The notes: generated by a model from the letters alone, not told the origin. A stretch of DNA of 64,000 nucleotides from Paenibacillus tepidiphilus (GCF_008635795.1 NZ_VWRQ01000011.1:143205-207204); one strand, 5' to 3'. Counted from the stretch's first letter, positions 1-9,324 are shown. Made by a program: numbers and translations.

Positions 1-40
1 AACTTCACGAATCAATACATACAAATATTAAGGTGGTCTT

Positions 41-862
41 ATGCACAAACGGCTGTTTCCGGTCCTGACCGAAAAGGATAAACAACTGCCCTTCTATCTT
101 GTCGATGCGGGAGTCCATTGGAATCAGGAGCATATCAACAATCCGGACGGTTATCTGTATCAGTGGATTCAATGCGTGGAAGGCGAGGGTGAATTGCTTA
201 CCGGCGGGCGGACCTTCCGGGTCAAGGAAGGAACTGCAATGCTGCTGTTCAAAGGGGCTGCGCATGAGTATTATGCCGTCACCTCCTCCTGGGTCGTGAA
301 CTGGCTCGTCTTCGACGGTCATCAGGTGGAAGCTTTGTTGAAGCAGGCCGGGCTGCAGGCTTCGGGAGTGATGTATACGTCCAGGCCGGAGCTTTTTTTG
401 GCAAAAATCCAGGGCATGATGGATCTCCAGCAGTCGGATTACGCCCTGAAGAATCTGCAGTGGTCCGCTCACATGTATACGTTCCTGACGGATGTTATCC
501 AATTCGCCTCAACGACGCCGGATGCCAGCGCATCGAGCCTGAATCTCCGGCTGAAGCCGCTGCTGGATTATATCGACCGCAACTCCCACAAGCCGCTGAC
601 GCTGGAGGCTATGGCCGGGGTTATGGGGATTACGCCGCAGCATTTATGTACCGTCTTCAAAAAGACGACCCATATCCGGATCTTTCAATATATCCATTCG
701 GTCCGGATCAAGAAGAGCAAGGAGCTGCTGCTGCAGCATCCCCTGATGCCGGTAAAAGAAATCGCCTTTCTGGCCGGTTTCGAGGACGCCAATTATTTCA
801 GCACTGTCTTTAAAAAGCACGAGCAATTAACCCCCATTCAATACCGGAAGCTGTATTGTTAA
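41..862 (+). CDS. AraC-family transcriptional regulator
   Basis: A 273-residue one-component regulator. Residues about 30-100 look like the cupin-like effector domain of sugar-responsive AraC proteins. Residues about 186-270 hold two helix-turn-helix units: the first starts at LTLEAMAGVMGI (186), the second at VKEIAFLAGF (238) and is followed by the typical NYFSTVFKK and LTPIQYRK signatures. The ATG follows AAGGTGG with normal spacing. The gene ends in a strong terminator, so it is the last gene of its unit. What lies upstream is outside the window. The effector is unknown; sugar sensing is inferred from family and neighbours. Confidence 0.9.
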   Translation: MHKRLFPVLTEKDKQLPFYLVDAGVHWNQEHINNPDGYLYQWIQCVEGEGELLTGGRTFRVKEGTAMLLFKGAAHEYYAVTSSWVVNWLVFDGHQVEALLKQAGLQASGVMYTSRPELFLAKIQGMMDLQQSDYALKNLQWSAHMYTFLTDVIQFASTTPDASASSLNLRLKPLLDYIDRNSHKPLTLEAMAGVMGITPQHLCTVFKKTTHIRIFQYIHSVRIKKSKELLLQHPLMPVKEIAFLAGFEDANYFSTVFKKHEQLTPIQYRKLYC

Positions 863-885
863 GGCATTGAACGAAGAACGCCAAC

Positions 886-915
886 AAGACCGCCTTATAC
901 AGGGCGGTCTTATTT
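886..915 (+). terminator. Rho-independent terminator after AraC gene
   Basis: Perfect 9-bp stem AAGACCGCC/GGCGGTCTT with a 7-8-nt loop, followed by a short T-rich stretch. It lies 24 bp after the AraC stop codon and before the convergent oxidoreductase gene. Confidence 0.85.
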
Positions 916-964
916 GGCCAGTCTGTTGGTGCCCAACTGCGCAAGGCGGCTGATTTCAGGTGCT

Positions 965-2017
965 TTACGGAGCAGTAACGGGTACACCTGAAGCAATTGC
1001 CGTCTCTATCGCCAGCGACAGGCGGACATCAACCAAGGCTTCGGTGAGAGAATAGAAGCTTGTACCGGTTCTGATGTAATCATCCATCCGGACGAGCGTT
1101 TCGGCAATCGCCAGCTCTTCATCGGACAGCGGAGCCGGGTAGAACGGGCTGATGTACAGCCGCTCGGAACCTGCCCACAGCTCCCGCAGCGACAATGGAG
1201 CCAGACTCCCCTCCATACCGTCCTGGATGCGGCGGATGGTGAGGGTGTCGAACATTCCGCTGTCCAAGCTGCGGGTCACCTCATTGTCCCGGATCTCTCC
1301 GTGCGAGCCACGGATCAGAACCCGGTTCTGCCGCAGGGGGGAGAAGTATTGCGAGCGCGTAAAATCATAGACGGCGCTCTTGCCGCCCTCGAAGGATAAT
1401 AATGCAATGTCGTGCCGCTCCAGCTCCACTCCGTCTCCGGTATCCCGGCCCCGGACAGGCACCTCCAGCACCGGATGCGTGAACTGCTGGGCCACGATCC
1501 TGCAGCGTTCATCCCTAAGATCCAGCCAGCGGCGGATCAGCGCGATGCCGTGATAGCCGTGCCCTGCGGATACCTGCACATGCCGCACTTCGCCCAGGGC
1601 CCCGGAGCGGATTAGCGCGCTCCGGGCGGCATGATGCGGCAGCAGCGGATACTGCTCCGCTACCTGAATACGCGGGCTCTGCGCAGCGACTGCCTCCATC
1701 TGCCGCAGCGCGGCACTATCATGGGCCGGCGGCGTCTCGGCCAGCACCGGAATGCCGTGCGCGGCAAGCTCTGCCAGCACAGCGGGCGCGGCCGCTTTGG
1801 CGACAGCCGCCACCACAAAGTCGCAATCCCGTGCGAGCTCCTGCGGCGTCCGGCAGAGCCTGAGGCCCAGCCTAGCGGCAAGGTCGCGGTATTTGTCCGG
1901 ATTGCGTACAACCACCCCGGCGGGCTCGAACCATTGCGGAAGCTGGCGGGCAATCCGCACATACTGCTCCCCGCGCCAGCCCAGCCCGATTAATCCAAAA
2001 CGTATCGGTCTGCTCAT
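965..2017 (-). CDS. Gfo/Idh/MocA-family oxidoreductase
   Basis: A 350-residue putative NAD(P)-dependent sugar or cyclitol dehydrogenase. The N-terminal Rossmann fold is visible at GLIGLGWRG (8-16), and the C-terminal part has the usual alpha/beta substrate domain. The segment that normally carries the catalytic EKP motif reads AETPPA (about 93-98), so the conserved lysine is missing; the enzyme may be specialised or inactive in classical dehydrogenation. Of two adjacent ATG codons the second (2017) has the better 6-nt spacing from GGAGG. It is divergent from the AraC gene at 2300, a common arrangement for sugar-inducible genes. Substrate unknown. Confidence 0.85.
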   Translation of the reverse strand: MSRPIRFGLIGLGWRGEQYVRIARQLPQWFEPAGVVVRNPDKYRDLAARLGLRLCRTPQELARDCDFVVAAVAKAAAPAVLAELAAHGIPVLAETPPAHDSAALRQMEAVAAQSPRIQVAEQYPLLPHHAARSALIRSGALGEVRHVQVSAGHGYHGIALIRRWLDLRDERCRIVAQQFTHPVLEVPVRGRDTGDGVELERHDIALLSFEGGKSAVYDFTRSQYFSPLRQNRVLIRGSHGEIRDNEVTRSLDSGMFDTLTIRRIQDGMEGSLAPLSLRELWAGSERLYISPFYPAPLSDEELAIAETLVRMDDYIRTGTSFYSLTEALVDVRLSLAIETAIASGVPVTAP

Positions 2018-2235
2018 CATACACCTCCATGCGGGCCCGGCTGCACTGCAAGCTGAAGCTGCCGGCGGCCGGTAGACCGGCCGGACACCCGCTACCTTAT
2101 TATAGCTGCTGATTGCTTCCTGGGCACTGTTCGGCTCCTCGCGCCTAACACAATCACTCCTGTGTGCGAAGTTAACTTATACCTCAACATTACAGGAGCG
2201 CTGTACTGGCCACAATTCACGAAGTTCGCAACATA

Positions 2236-2265
2236 ATGGACTATTCTCTTGTTTCGGTCTATACT
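2236..2265 (+). promoter_or_regulatory. Promoter of AraC gene with motif shared at 6377
   Basis: TGGACT and TATACT separated by 17 bp form a plausible sigma-A promoter for the AraC gene at 2300. The overlapping ATGGACTAT, followed by T-rich sequence and preceded by a TTCG-containing stretch, recurs at 6377-6385 upstream of the minus-strand GH2 gene. It may therefore also be an activator site for the minus-strand genes. This is inferred from two examples only. Confidence 0.45.
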
Positions 2266-2299
2266 ATCTCTGATCCGACCGAAAGGAGTGTCTGTACCT

Positions 2300-3175
2300 G
2301 TGAAGAAAACCGAAGGCTTCGAATCGGAGAAAATCATCGTCCTCCCAGCGTATTTGCTGGAGCAAATTGTCGCCCACCCGCTGAACAAGAGACTGTACAT
2401 AACGGATATCGGCTTTTTCCCGCGGGCACAGTATCATTACAGGGAGCGGCCGGAGGGCTGTGATACCTGCATTCTGATCTATTGTGCAGAAGGAAGAGGT
2501 CTTGTGACCATGAACGGCGCCCAGCATGTGCTGACCGATCGCCAGCTGATCGTCATCCCGGCAGATACGCCGCACTCATACTGGACGGAGAGCGAGCAGC
2601 CATGGACGATTTACTGGTTTCATTTCCAAGGTGAACAGGCCGGGGATTACTCTGCTCTGTTGAAGGGAGGGCTAGGGCCACTGACGCTTGCCGCCCCTGA
2701 TTCCGACAAATTCATCTCGCTGTTCCACCAGTGCTTCGACCTGCTCTCGGGCGGGGCTTACTCCGCTTCGCACCAGATTCTCGCCATGCAGACGGCCGCC
2801 TACGCCATGAGCCTGCTCGGGCTGCTCCCGGACCGTGAGGACGAGGACCGTCAACGGCAATATATCGAATCCGCCATTCATCTGATGAATCTGAAACTGG
2901 AGGACAGCCTGACACTGGATGAAATTGCCCAATATACCCAGATCTCCAAGCAGCATCTCAATCATCTGTTCAAAAGCTCCGTCGGGTTTGCCCCGATCGA
3001 CTACTATCTGCGGCTGAAGATGCGGCGTGCGAGCCAGCTTCTTGATCTCACTACGCTCAGCATCAAGGAAATCTGCCATGCCCTCGGCTTCAAGGACCCG
3101 TATTATTTCTCTCGGCTGTTCCGCAAGATCAACGGGCTCTCGCCCACCGATTACCGGAATAAGCTCAAGGGCTGA
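2300..3175 (+). CDS. AraC-family regulator, cupin sensor type
   Basis: A 291-residue AraC regulator: cupin-like sugar-binding domain in about residues 40-110 (including HSYWTE and YWFHFQG) and a C-terminal double helix-turn-helix (LTLDEIAQYTQISKQHLNHLF region, then IKEICHALGFKDPYYFSRLFRK). The start is placed at GTG 2300 because AAAGGAG lies 11 nt upstream; an in-frame ATG at 2249 would give a 17-residue extension but has no ribosome site and overlaps the promoter. It is divergent from the Gfo/Idh gene, which it probably controls. Confidence 0.88.
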   Translation: MKKTEGFESEKIIVLPAYLLEQIVAHPLNKRLYITDIGFFPRAQYHYRERPEGCDTCILIYCAEGRGLVTMNGAQHVLTDRQLIVIPADTPHSYWTESEQPWTIYWFHFQGEQAGDYSALLKGGLGPLTLAAPDSDKFISLFHQCFDLLSGGAYSASHQILAMQTAAYAMSLLGLLPDREDEDRQRQYIESAIHLMNLKLEDSLTLDEIAQYTQISKQHLNHLFKSSVGFAPIDYYLRLKMRRASQLLDLTTLSIKEICHALGFKDPYYFSRLFRKINGLSPTDYRNKLKG

Positions 3176-3183
3176 ACGGGACT

Positions 3184-4149
3184 CTATTTCGCTGGCATCC
3201 GCACCGGAATTAACCCGTCCGGCTTCATCCGGTATTCCCGGATCTCTGTAGAACCGATATCCGAGGCCTCGTAGACCAGATCGTTCCGCAGCATGACGGA
3301 ATCCGCTTGCAAGGCATCGTTAATACAGGCCTCCTCTGCGCGTCCATCATGCCAGCGGTAGGCATAGGCGGTCATCGGCAGTCCGTGGGCGGCGACGGCC
3401 TCCGCATTTCCGTCCCCGTCCAGATCCCGTTCGGCGGTATGGCCAGTGTCGACCCGCAGGACTCCTGCCGGCCGGCCGTCGGCGCCGATCCGGTAATAGC
3501 TGCTTAGAGTATTGTTCGCTCCGAGTCCTCCGACGACCTTCAGCAGTCTTCCGCCGAACAAATCCGCAGCATTTGCATGCAGATCTTCAGGACGGCGGTA
3601 GTTATAAGTGCCGATATCACCAAGCTCATAATGCCCCTGCTGTGTTGTTAAATCCGCATAAATATAATCATCATCGCCAGCAAGTGTGTAAAATATGACC
3701 CCCACATGTTCGAAACCCTCTACCTGCACCTCAGAAATGACCGCTGCGCCTGCAGGCAGGCCATCCACGGAAGACACCGACGGTATTCCGGCAGGCTGCC
3801 AGTCCAGCGGGATCATCTCCACAGAAGCCATTTCGCGCGATTTAGGGTGAGTGTTACCGGCAGAAATTACCTCACTCCCTTCAGGTTCTGCGATAACCGG
3901 GCTCTTTTCTGGCACTGCGGTTAGCAGGCTCCCTTCAGGCGCTGCGATTCCCGGGCTCTCTGCTGGCGCTGCGGCTAGAGCTGTCCTCCCTTCATGCGTT
4001 ACAGGGTTCCCGAGAGAGGATGTGCTGCCAGTCTCCTGCCGAATCCCCTTGCTTCCGTCTTCCAAGCCGGACATTCCCCTGGTGGCCATTACTGCTGCTA
4101 TCAGCAGAACAGCGAGTACTCCTGCTATCGGGTAAACCATTGATTTCAT
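3184..4149 (-). CDS. Secreted or membrane-anchored protein of unknown function
   Basis: A 321-residue protein that I do not recognise. The start at 4149 is chosen because a GGAGAGGGGG site precedes it and a single hydrophobic signal/anchor segment (IAGVLAVLLIAAVMA) follows at once. A Pro/Glu/Ser-rich linker with repeated blocks (AAPEGS, AEPEGSEV) leads to a C-terminal globular part containing DLDGDGNAE, which resembles a calcium-binding DxDxDG loop of dockerin/FG-GAP-type proteins. It is probably extracytoplasmic. It is convergent with the AraC gene, only 8 bp away. Confidence 0.7.
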   Translation of the reverse strand: MKSMVYPIAGVLAVLLIAAVMATRGMSGLEDGSKGIRQETGSTSSLGNPVTHEGRTALAAAPAESPGIAAPEGSLLTAVPEKSPVIAEPEGSEVISAGNTHPKSREMASVEMIPLDWQPAGIPSVSSVDGLPAGAAVISEVQVEGFEHVGVIFYTLAGDDDYIYADLTTQQGHYELGDIGTYNYRRPEDLHANAADLFGGRLLKVVGGLGANNTLSSYYRIGADGRPAGVLRVDTGHTAERDLDGDGNAEAVAAHGLPMTAYAYRWHDGRAEEACINDALQADSVMLRNDLVYEASDIGSTEIREYRMKPDGLIPVRMPAK

Positions 4150-4249
4150 CGACCTGCCCCCCTCTCCAGATGCTATACAGACAGTATAATCAGACCGGAC
4201 AGCCCGGAAATGACGTTCCCGTCGCCTGAAGGTTAAAATCTTGTCGCAA

Positions 4250-4278
4250 AAAGCAAACATCCCCCATACCGGGGGATA
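4250..4278 (-). terminator. Terminator downstream of GH2 gene
   Basis: Stem ATCCCCC/GGGGGAT with a 5-nt loop (4259-4277), followed on the minus strand by TGTTTGCTTTTTG. It lies just after the stop of the GH2 gene that ends at 4304. Confidence 0.6.
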
Positions 4279-4303
4279 TAAGTACGAACCGTTATTAAGC
4301 TAT

Positions 4304-6286
4304 TTACAGCTTTATCCACTGTTCAAGCACTTGGAAACCGCCGGGCCGGCGGATTTCTGCATGAACCCTGCCGGATAGGCCTTGCGTCTCCACGGCAATC
4401 TCCGTCTGTTCACCCGGAGCCAATGGCGGAATTTCAAAGCTATTCTCTCCTTCGCTTTCCGCTACAGACAAGAGCAACCGGTATCCGGCAACAGAATACG
4501 CGGGAAGCTCATGGCTGCAGGTCACTCGGCAGAGCAGAATTCTGGCGGAACCGCTGCCGCTGTGTACCACCTCAAGCCTGACCGGTGCCGATACCTCCTG
4601 CAGCAGACGATAAGACGGCTTCTCGTTCCCGTAAAGATCGGTTACCCCATGCACGCGCTGGCGCAGCCGTCCCTCACCTTCCTCGCCCATTTGGGTGCGG
4701 TAATCGTTGAGGTTGAAATAGATCATCCCGGCAATGTTCGGAATTTTGCGGTAGATATCCATTTTTTCAAGCAGCTGCTCCCTGCGCCGCTCATCGCCGC
4801 CGCTAAAGGCCGGCTCGCACAAGCCAAACTCCGACACGACAATCGGTTTGTCCGGATAGGCCGCGATCATTCGCTGCACCGTCTCGTCCATATCATGCTC
4901 ACCGTGCCAGGTCCCGATATAATCGTTCCACATAATGGCATCGCCTGCACCGGTGGCGTCGGCAGCCGGATCGAGATGTACGGTGTTGCTCACGTAATTC
5001 ACCATCCGGGAGGAATCCAGACTGTGGATAAATGCTTTCATATCTTCAACAAAACGAACCGTTACCCGGGACTGCCCGTCCAGCTCGTTGCCGACTCCCC
5101 AGGCGATCACACTGGGATGATGGTTGTGGCGGGAGATCATCTCGTATAGCTGCTGCTGCACCAGCGCCGCCGTCTCTCCGGCGGGCTCGGCAGGCTGCTG
5201 CCACAGCGGGATTTCTTCCTGGACCAGAATTCCGTAGCGGTCACACCATTCCAGCAGCCGTTCGCTTTGCTGCCAATGAAAACGAGTAAATACGCAGTTA
5301 GCCAGCTTAAGCTGCTGCAATACCCGCATGATATCCTCTTCCGATTCGGCCATTCCTGTATCCGGGCGGGAGCCCGGCATCCATTCCACGCCGGCCAATC
5401 TTACGGGCTCTCCGTTCAGCAGAAACCGGCTGCCTTCCGCCTTGAATTCACGGAACCCGATGCTCTTCGTCACTTCATCCTGCACTTGTCCTCCGGCTAC
5501 AATTCGCACCGTGAATTCATACAAATGGGGATGATCAAAATGCCAAAGCTCGATGCCGCCGACTCTAATCTCCGGCAGTTGTATAATGCCGCTTGGATAA
5601 GCAGTCGTATGTGAACCCGCCCATACCGTGTCGCCCTTCCGCTGCAGCAGCAGCTCAAGCTGGAGCTCCTGCCCGGCAGCATGCAGTCCTTGATGGAGCG
5701 TAAGCGTCCCTGTAATTACGCCGGTGGCTTCGGATTGACCACTACCTGGCAGCAGCGGAGCCGCCTGGATAAAAACAGCATCTATAGCCGCTTCGCCGGT
5801 GATTGACATTGTTACTTCACGTATGATTCCGCCGTCATCGGCCCAATCAAAGCTGTTGCCTCTGGGCAGAGCCGTCTCGCTGTTCCCGTTATCGGCGGAT
5901 ACGACCAGCAGATTCTCTGCTCCGGCGATGATGAACGGCGTTGCTTCAATTCTGAAGGCGGTGTAACCCGAGTTGAGATGACTGCCCGCCAGTTCCCCGT
6001 TAATCCAGATGGCGGCATCGTGATAGACGGCTTCGAAATCAAGCCACACCCGTCCCCCCGGCCGAAGCTCCGGAGTCTGGAAGCGGCTCTCGTACCAGCC
6101 CAGCCCGCGGTAATTCTCTGATGCCGGCTGCACATTCCAGGTATGCGGGACATCTACCGCTTCGGGAGCCGGCAGTCCGGAGCCCGCCCAGCCCTCCACA
6201 AGCCCTGTTCCTTCAGGGTCCATCTGAAATTTCCATCCTTCACTGAGCACTATAGTTGTTCTACCAAGCTGTTCCACGCTGCTCAC
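4304..6286 (-). CDS. Glycoside hydrolase family 2 protein (beta-galactosidase/glucuronidase type)
   Basis: A 660-residue retaining glycosidase. It has the GH2 order: N-terminal jelly-roll sugar-binding domain (about 15-165), immunoglobulin-like domain (about 170-285), TIM-barrel (about 285-570), and an extra C-terminal beta-rich domain. The catalytic acid/base is Glu401 in WGVGNELD and the nucleophile is Glu486 in VVSEFG. No signal peptide is visible, so it should act in the cytoplasm on imported oligosaccharides. The exact sugar (galactose, glucuronic acid, mannose) cannot be set from sequence alone. An AraC gene precedes it on the same strand. Confidence 0.88.
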   Translation of the reverse strand: MSSVEQLGRTTIVLSEGWKFQMDPEGTGLVEGWAGSGLPAPEAVDVPHTWNVQPASENYRGLGWYESRFQTPELRPGGRVWLDFEAVYHDAAIWINGELAGSHLNSGYTAFRIEATPFIIAGAENLLVVSADNGNSETALPRGNSFDWADDGGIIREVTMSITGEAAIDAVFIQAAPLLPGSGQSEATGVITGTLTLHQGLHAAGQELQLELLLQRKGDTVWAGSHTTAYPSGIIQLPEIRVGGIELWHFDHPHLYEFTVRIVAGGQVQDEVTKSIGFREFKAEGSRFLLNGEPVRLAGVEWMPGSRPDTGMAESEEDIMRVLQQLKLANCVFTRFHWQQSERLLEWCDRYGILVQEEIPLWQQPAEPAGETAALVQQQLYEMISRHNHHPSVIAWGVGNELDGQSRVTVRFVEDMKAFIHSLDSSRMVNYVSNTVHLDPAADATGAGDAIMWNDYIGTWHGEHDMDETVQRMIAAYPDKPIVVSEFGLCEPAFSGGDERRREQLLEKMDIYRKIPNIAGMIYFNLNDYRTQMGEEGEGRLRQRVHGVTDLYGNEKPSYRLLQEVSAPVRLEVVHSGSGSARILLCRVTCSHELPAYSVAGYRLLLSVAESEGENSFEIPPLAPGEQTEIAVETQGLSGRVHAEIRRPGGFQVLEQWIKL

Positions 6287-6376
6287 TCCTATCGTCTTCG
6301 TCGCAGTATCCTTTGCAGGCTAATTCCAATGTAACGTAAGCGGGCGTGGAAGGAAATTAATGATCTTCGGCACTTC

Positions 6377-6385
6377 ATGGACTAT
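6377..6385 (-). promoter_or_regulatory. Motif ATAGTCCAT upstream of GH2 gene
   Basis: The 9-mer ATAGTCCAT (minus-strand reading), with flanking similarity, also lies upstream of the Gfo/Idh gene at 2236-2244 in the same orientation relative to the minus-strand gene. It is a possible AraC-type activator site; no experimental support is available here. Confidence 0.3.
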
Positions 6386-6459
6386 ATTCTTACCGTGCCG
6401 GAATTCCGGCAGGGCCTCACCGCAGGTACCGCGCAGGACTATCGAGAGGTGGCTACGCA

Positions 6460-7302
6460 TTATTCGTTCTTTCTTCTGCTGCAGCGGTAGGCGCTCGGGG
6501 AGAGGCCGTTAAGCTGCTTGAACATTTTGCTGAAATGATATTCCTCGTAAAAGCCGCACAGCTTGGCAATTTCCTTCACCGGATAATCCGTATAGACGAG
6601 ATAGCCGCAGGCGTGCTGGTTACGGATGTGCATATGATACTCCTTGGGTCCCATGCCGGTATATTTCAGGAACAGCTTTCGTAGGTATGAAGCGGAAATG
6701 CTGTGCTCCTCGGCTAGCTGTTCGATGCGGAGGTTCTCTTTGGCGTTGTTCTCCAGCTGTCTCTTGATTCCCTCGAAGGCAGCGAAGGCACCGGATTCCA
6801 TCAGGCTCCAATCCGCCTGTGTGGTCTGATGAAGCTTGTGCAGCAGAAGCTGCAGCTTGGCCTTCGAGACGGCCGTCCCGGCAGGGAGCGCCGGTGACCA
6901 TTCATGGTGGAATTCCCGGAACAACCGGCTTAATTCCTCTACCTGTTCTTCATTGAACTGGCTGATGAAAGGAAGCATCAGCTTCCCGACAGGCTTCACT
7001 TCTTTCCACACTGCATCGTATACCAGCTCCGCACAGTCGAACAGCAGCATGGTAATCCGCAGCGGTGCGCTGGTCTCCGAGCGCATCGACATTTTCAGGC
7101 CGGGCTTTAAATAAACAAGCATTCCGGTCTGCACACGGTGTTCCGTATTCGTCAGGAAGGTCCCCTCTCCCTCATGTATCCAGTACAGGCTGTGCACATT
7201 TACCAGATTGCGGATGTCCTCCCAGCCGGGATAGGTGACCTTGTCAAAGGCAAAATGGATGTGCACGATAAGGTCGTTCAGGTTGTATCCAAGCTCCTGC
7301 AC
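6460..7302 (-). CDS. AraC-family transcriptional regulator
   Basis: A 280-residue AraC protein with an N-terminal cupin-like domain (HIHFAFDKVTY through about residue 100) and a C-terminal double HTH (LRIEQLAEEHSISASYLRKLF region; VKEIAKLCGFYEEYHFSKMFKQ). The start is placed at GTG 7302 because AGGAGG (7310-7315) sits 7 nt upstream; the ATG at 7308 is only 1 nt from that site. It is divergent from the GH2 gene at 7454, with a palindrome between them, so it is the likely local regulator of both GH2 genes. Confidence 0.88.
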   Translation of the reverse strand: MQELGYNLNDLIVHIHFAFDKVTYPGWEDIRNLVNVHSLYWIHEGEGTFLTNTEHRVQTGMLVYLKPGLKMSMRSETSAPLRITMLLFDCAELVYDAVWKEVKPVGKLMLPFISQFNEEQVEELSRLFREFHHEWSPALPAGTAVSKAKLQLLLHKLHQTTQADWSLMESGAFAAFEGIKRQLENNAKENLRIEQLAEEHSISASYLRKLFLKYTGMGPKEYHMHIRNQHACGYLVYTDYPVKEIAKLCGFYEEYHFSKMFKQLNGLSPSAYRCSRRKNE

Positions 7303-7384
7303 GATCATTCCTCCTTGCTGTAGATAAGCGCGATTTATACAAGTGCTTCGTGTTTTTTTCTATTCAATACCTGAACTGTACATG

Positions 7385-7417
7385 ATACGATCCGTATGAT
7401 CAAGAAATCTTTATAAT
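7385..7417 (+). promoter_or_regulatory. Palindrome and -10 box before GH2 gene
   Basis: The perfect inverted repeat ATACG-atc-CGTAT (7385-7397) lies just upstream of TATAAT (7412-7417). No good -35 hexamer is present at 17 bp, as expected for an activator-dependent promoter. The site is between the divergent AraC and GH2 genes. Confidence 0.45.
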
Positions 7418-7453
7418 ACTGGTAAAGGGCAGCTATAACGAGGAGGAGCGCAA

Positions 7454-9163
7454 TTGATCAGAACCTTTCGCGAACATCAGCTCCGCAGAACAGAGCTTTT
7501 GGACGGTCCGTGGGATTTTGCCAAAGATCCGGAGAATGTGGGCATACAAGAGAAATGGTATGAGCGATTTCCACAAGACACACAATCTCTCTATGTTCCT
7601 TCCTGCTGGAATAATGAGCTCGGTTTGTACGACTATGAAGGCGTCGGCTGGTGCCGGACCAAGCTGCAATTGGACCACACCCGGCATGTCCGGCTGATCC
7701 TGCATGCTGTGCTTGGCCACGCCGATGTATATCTGGACGGGAAGCATCTGGGGTATCACTATGGCGGGTATACGCCTATTGAATTTATTATCCCTTCCCT
7801 TGCTGCAGGAGAGCATGAGCTTATAGTAAGGACCGATAGCACCCTGGACCGGCTGACGATTCCGACGGAAAATGTGGATTGGTTTCATTATGGCGGCATT
7901 ATCCGTTCCGTCGAGCTGCAGTATTTGCCGGAGCTGTTCATCCAGCAGTTCAAGATCGGGTATGAACTCAGCGGCACCGATGCCAACGTAAGTGTACAGG
8001 TGCAAATCCGTTCGCTTGCCCAGGCACAGCAGACGACCCGGCTGACGCTGATCGAAGGCGGACAAGAGCTCCAGTCGGAGCAAATTGTTGTGGAAGCAGG
8101 GGGAACCGTCACTTATACGGCTGACCTTCAGTGGACTGGAGTGCGTCTGTGGAATGTTGGGCAGCCCGAATTATATACGGTTCAGGCGCGGATCGACGAA
8201 GATGACCAAATTGAGCGGGTCGGCTTCCGGCGGATTGAAACGAAGGACCAGCGGATTCTGATCAACGGGCAGCCGGTATATCTCAAGGGCGTTAACCGGC
8301 ATGAGGAGCATCCCGAATGGGGCTTCGCTTTCCCGCCAAAGCTGATGCACAAGGAACTGGACATCATTCTGGAGCTGGGCTGCAATTCGGTCCGCGGCTC
8401 ACATTATCCGCAAAGCCCGTATTGGCTGGACCTGCTCGATGAACACGGGATCGTATTCTGGAGTGAAATCCCGATCTGGGGGGCTTTACTGCCGAATGAT
8501 ACCGTAAGTGAACCGCTGTTCCAGGAGCGGGCGCTGACCATGATCCGCGAAATGATTGGCCTGCATATTCATCATCCGTCCGTGGTCTTCTGGTCGGTAC
8601 ATAATGAGATCGACACCCGTACCCCGGAGGCTTATGCCCTGACGGAACGACTGATTCAGGCGGTGAAGGAGCAGGACACCTCCAGACTGGTAACCTATGC
8701 CACCATGCATCCGCTGGAAGACATCCTGTTGCCTCTCTTCGACGTTATCGGGATTAATAAGTATTTCGGCTGGTATGAAGGAGAAGTCGGGGGCTTCAAG
8801 GCTATGCTGGAGCAGTTCCATGAGCGTGCCCGGCAATTGGGAGCAGGAGATAAAGCTGTGCTAATGACCGAGTTCGGCGGGGCCGGATTGTTCGGGGACG
8901 TGGGCTGGGAGCCCAGATTGTTCAGCGAGGATTACCAGGCGCAGATTGTAGCGGAGGCGCTGGACATCTTCAGGAGCGATCCGAAGATCGGAGGTACCTT
9001 CATCTGGCAGTTCGCCGATATCCGCGGCGATCTGAAGAGCAGCAGCCGCCACTTCCGTGACCGGGCCCGCGGGTTCAATAACAAGGGTCTTGTCAACGAG
9101 TACCGCAAGCCCAAGCAGTCGTTCCGGGAAGTGCGGCGGATCTACCGGTCCTGGAGCGAATGA
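7454..9163 (+). CDS. Glycoside hydrolase family 2 protein, beta-glucuronidase-like
   Basis: A 569-residue compact GH2 enzyme of the length and layout of bacterial beta-glucuronidases: jelly roll (about 15-165), Ig-like domain (about 170-265), TIM barrel (265-569). The acid/base is Glu385 in WSVHNEID and the nucleophile is Glu473 in LMTEFGG. The NHHP-like HIHHPSVVFW stretch before the acid/base is typical of this group. It starts at TTG 7454 behind AGGAGG. It has no signal peptide and is therefore cytoplasmic. It is separate in sequence from the 660-residue GH2 upstream, so the two probably cleave different linkages. A terminator follows. Confidence 0.9.
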   Translation: MIRTFREHQLRRTELLDGPWDFAKDPENVGIQEKWYERFPQDTQSLYVPSCWNNELGLYDYEGVGWCRTKLQLDHTRHVRLILHAVLGHADVYLDGKHLGYHYGGYTPIEFIIPSLAAGEHELIVRTDSTLDRLTIPTENVDWFHYGGIIRSVELQYLPELFIQQFKIGYELSGTDANVSVQVQIRSLAQAQQTTRLTLIEGGQELQSEQIVVEAGGTVTYTADLQWTGVRLWNVGQPELYTVQARIDEDDQIERVGFRRIETKDQRILINGQPVYLKGVNRHEEHPEWGFAFPPKLMHKELDIILELGCNSVRGSHYPQSPYWLDLLDEHGIVFWSEIPIWGALLPNDTVSEPLFQERALTMIREMIGLHIHHPSVVFWSVHNEIDTRTPEAYALTERLIQAVKEQDTSRLVTYATMHPLEDILLPLFDVIGINKYFGWYEGEVGGFKAMLEQFHERARQLGAGDKAVLMTEFGGAGLFGDVGWEPRLFSEDYQAQIVAEALDIFRSDPKIGGTFIWQFADIRGDLKSSSRHFRDRARGFNNKGLVNEYRKPKQSFREVRRIYRSWSE

Positions 9164-9223
9164 GCTTCTTGCCCCGGTTAGCATAGAAGCTATGGTTAAC
9201 GCGCCGGAAGCTTGACCATGAAG

Positions 9224-9270
9224 CTGCCCCTAAAGCCATGCGTATGAAATGGCTGCCAGGGGCAGTTTTA
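9224..9270 (+). terminator. Terminator after GH2 gene
   Basis: Nested hairpin: outer stem CTGCCCCT/AGGGGCAG (9224-9231, 9258-9265) and inner stem AGCCAT/ATGGCT, followed by TTTTATT. Confidence 0.85.
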
Positions 9271-9324
9271 TTGAATTATCTGAGTTTTGGTTGCCGTTAG
9301 GTCGTTAGATCTGATCGTTCCGCT

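Noticed and set aside
6335..6493. Short plus-strand frame (MDYILTVPEFRQG...) between GH2 and AraC genes
   Set aside because: Looks protein-like but has no ribosome site, overlaps the AraC 3' end, and part of it is the shared regulatory motif.
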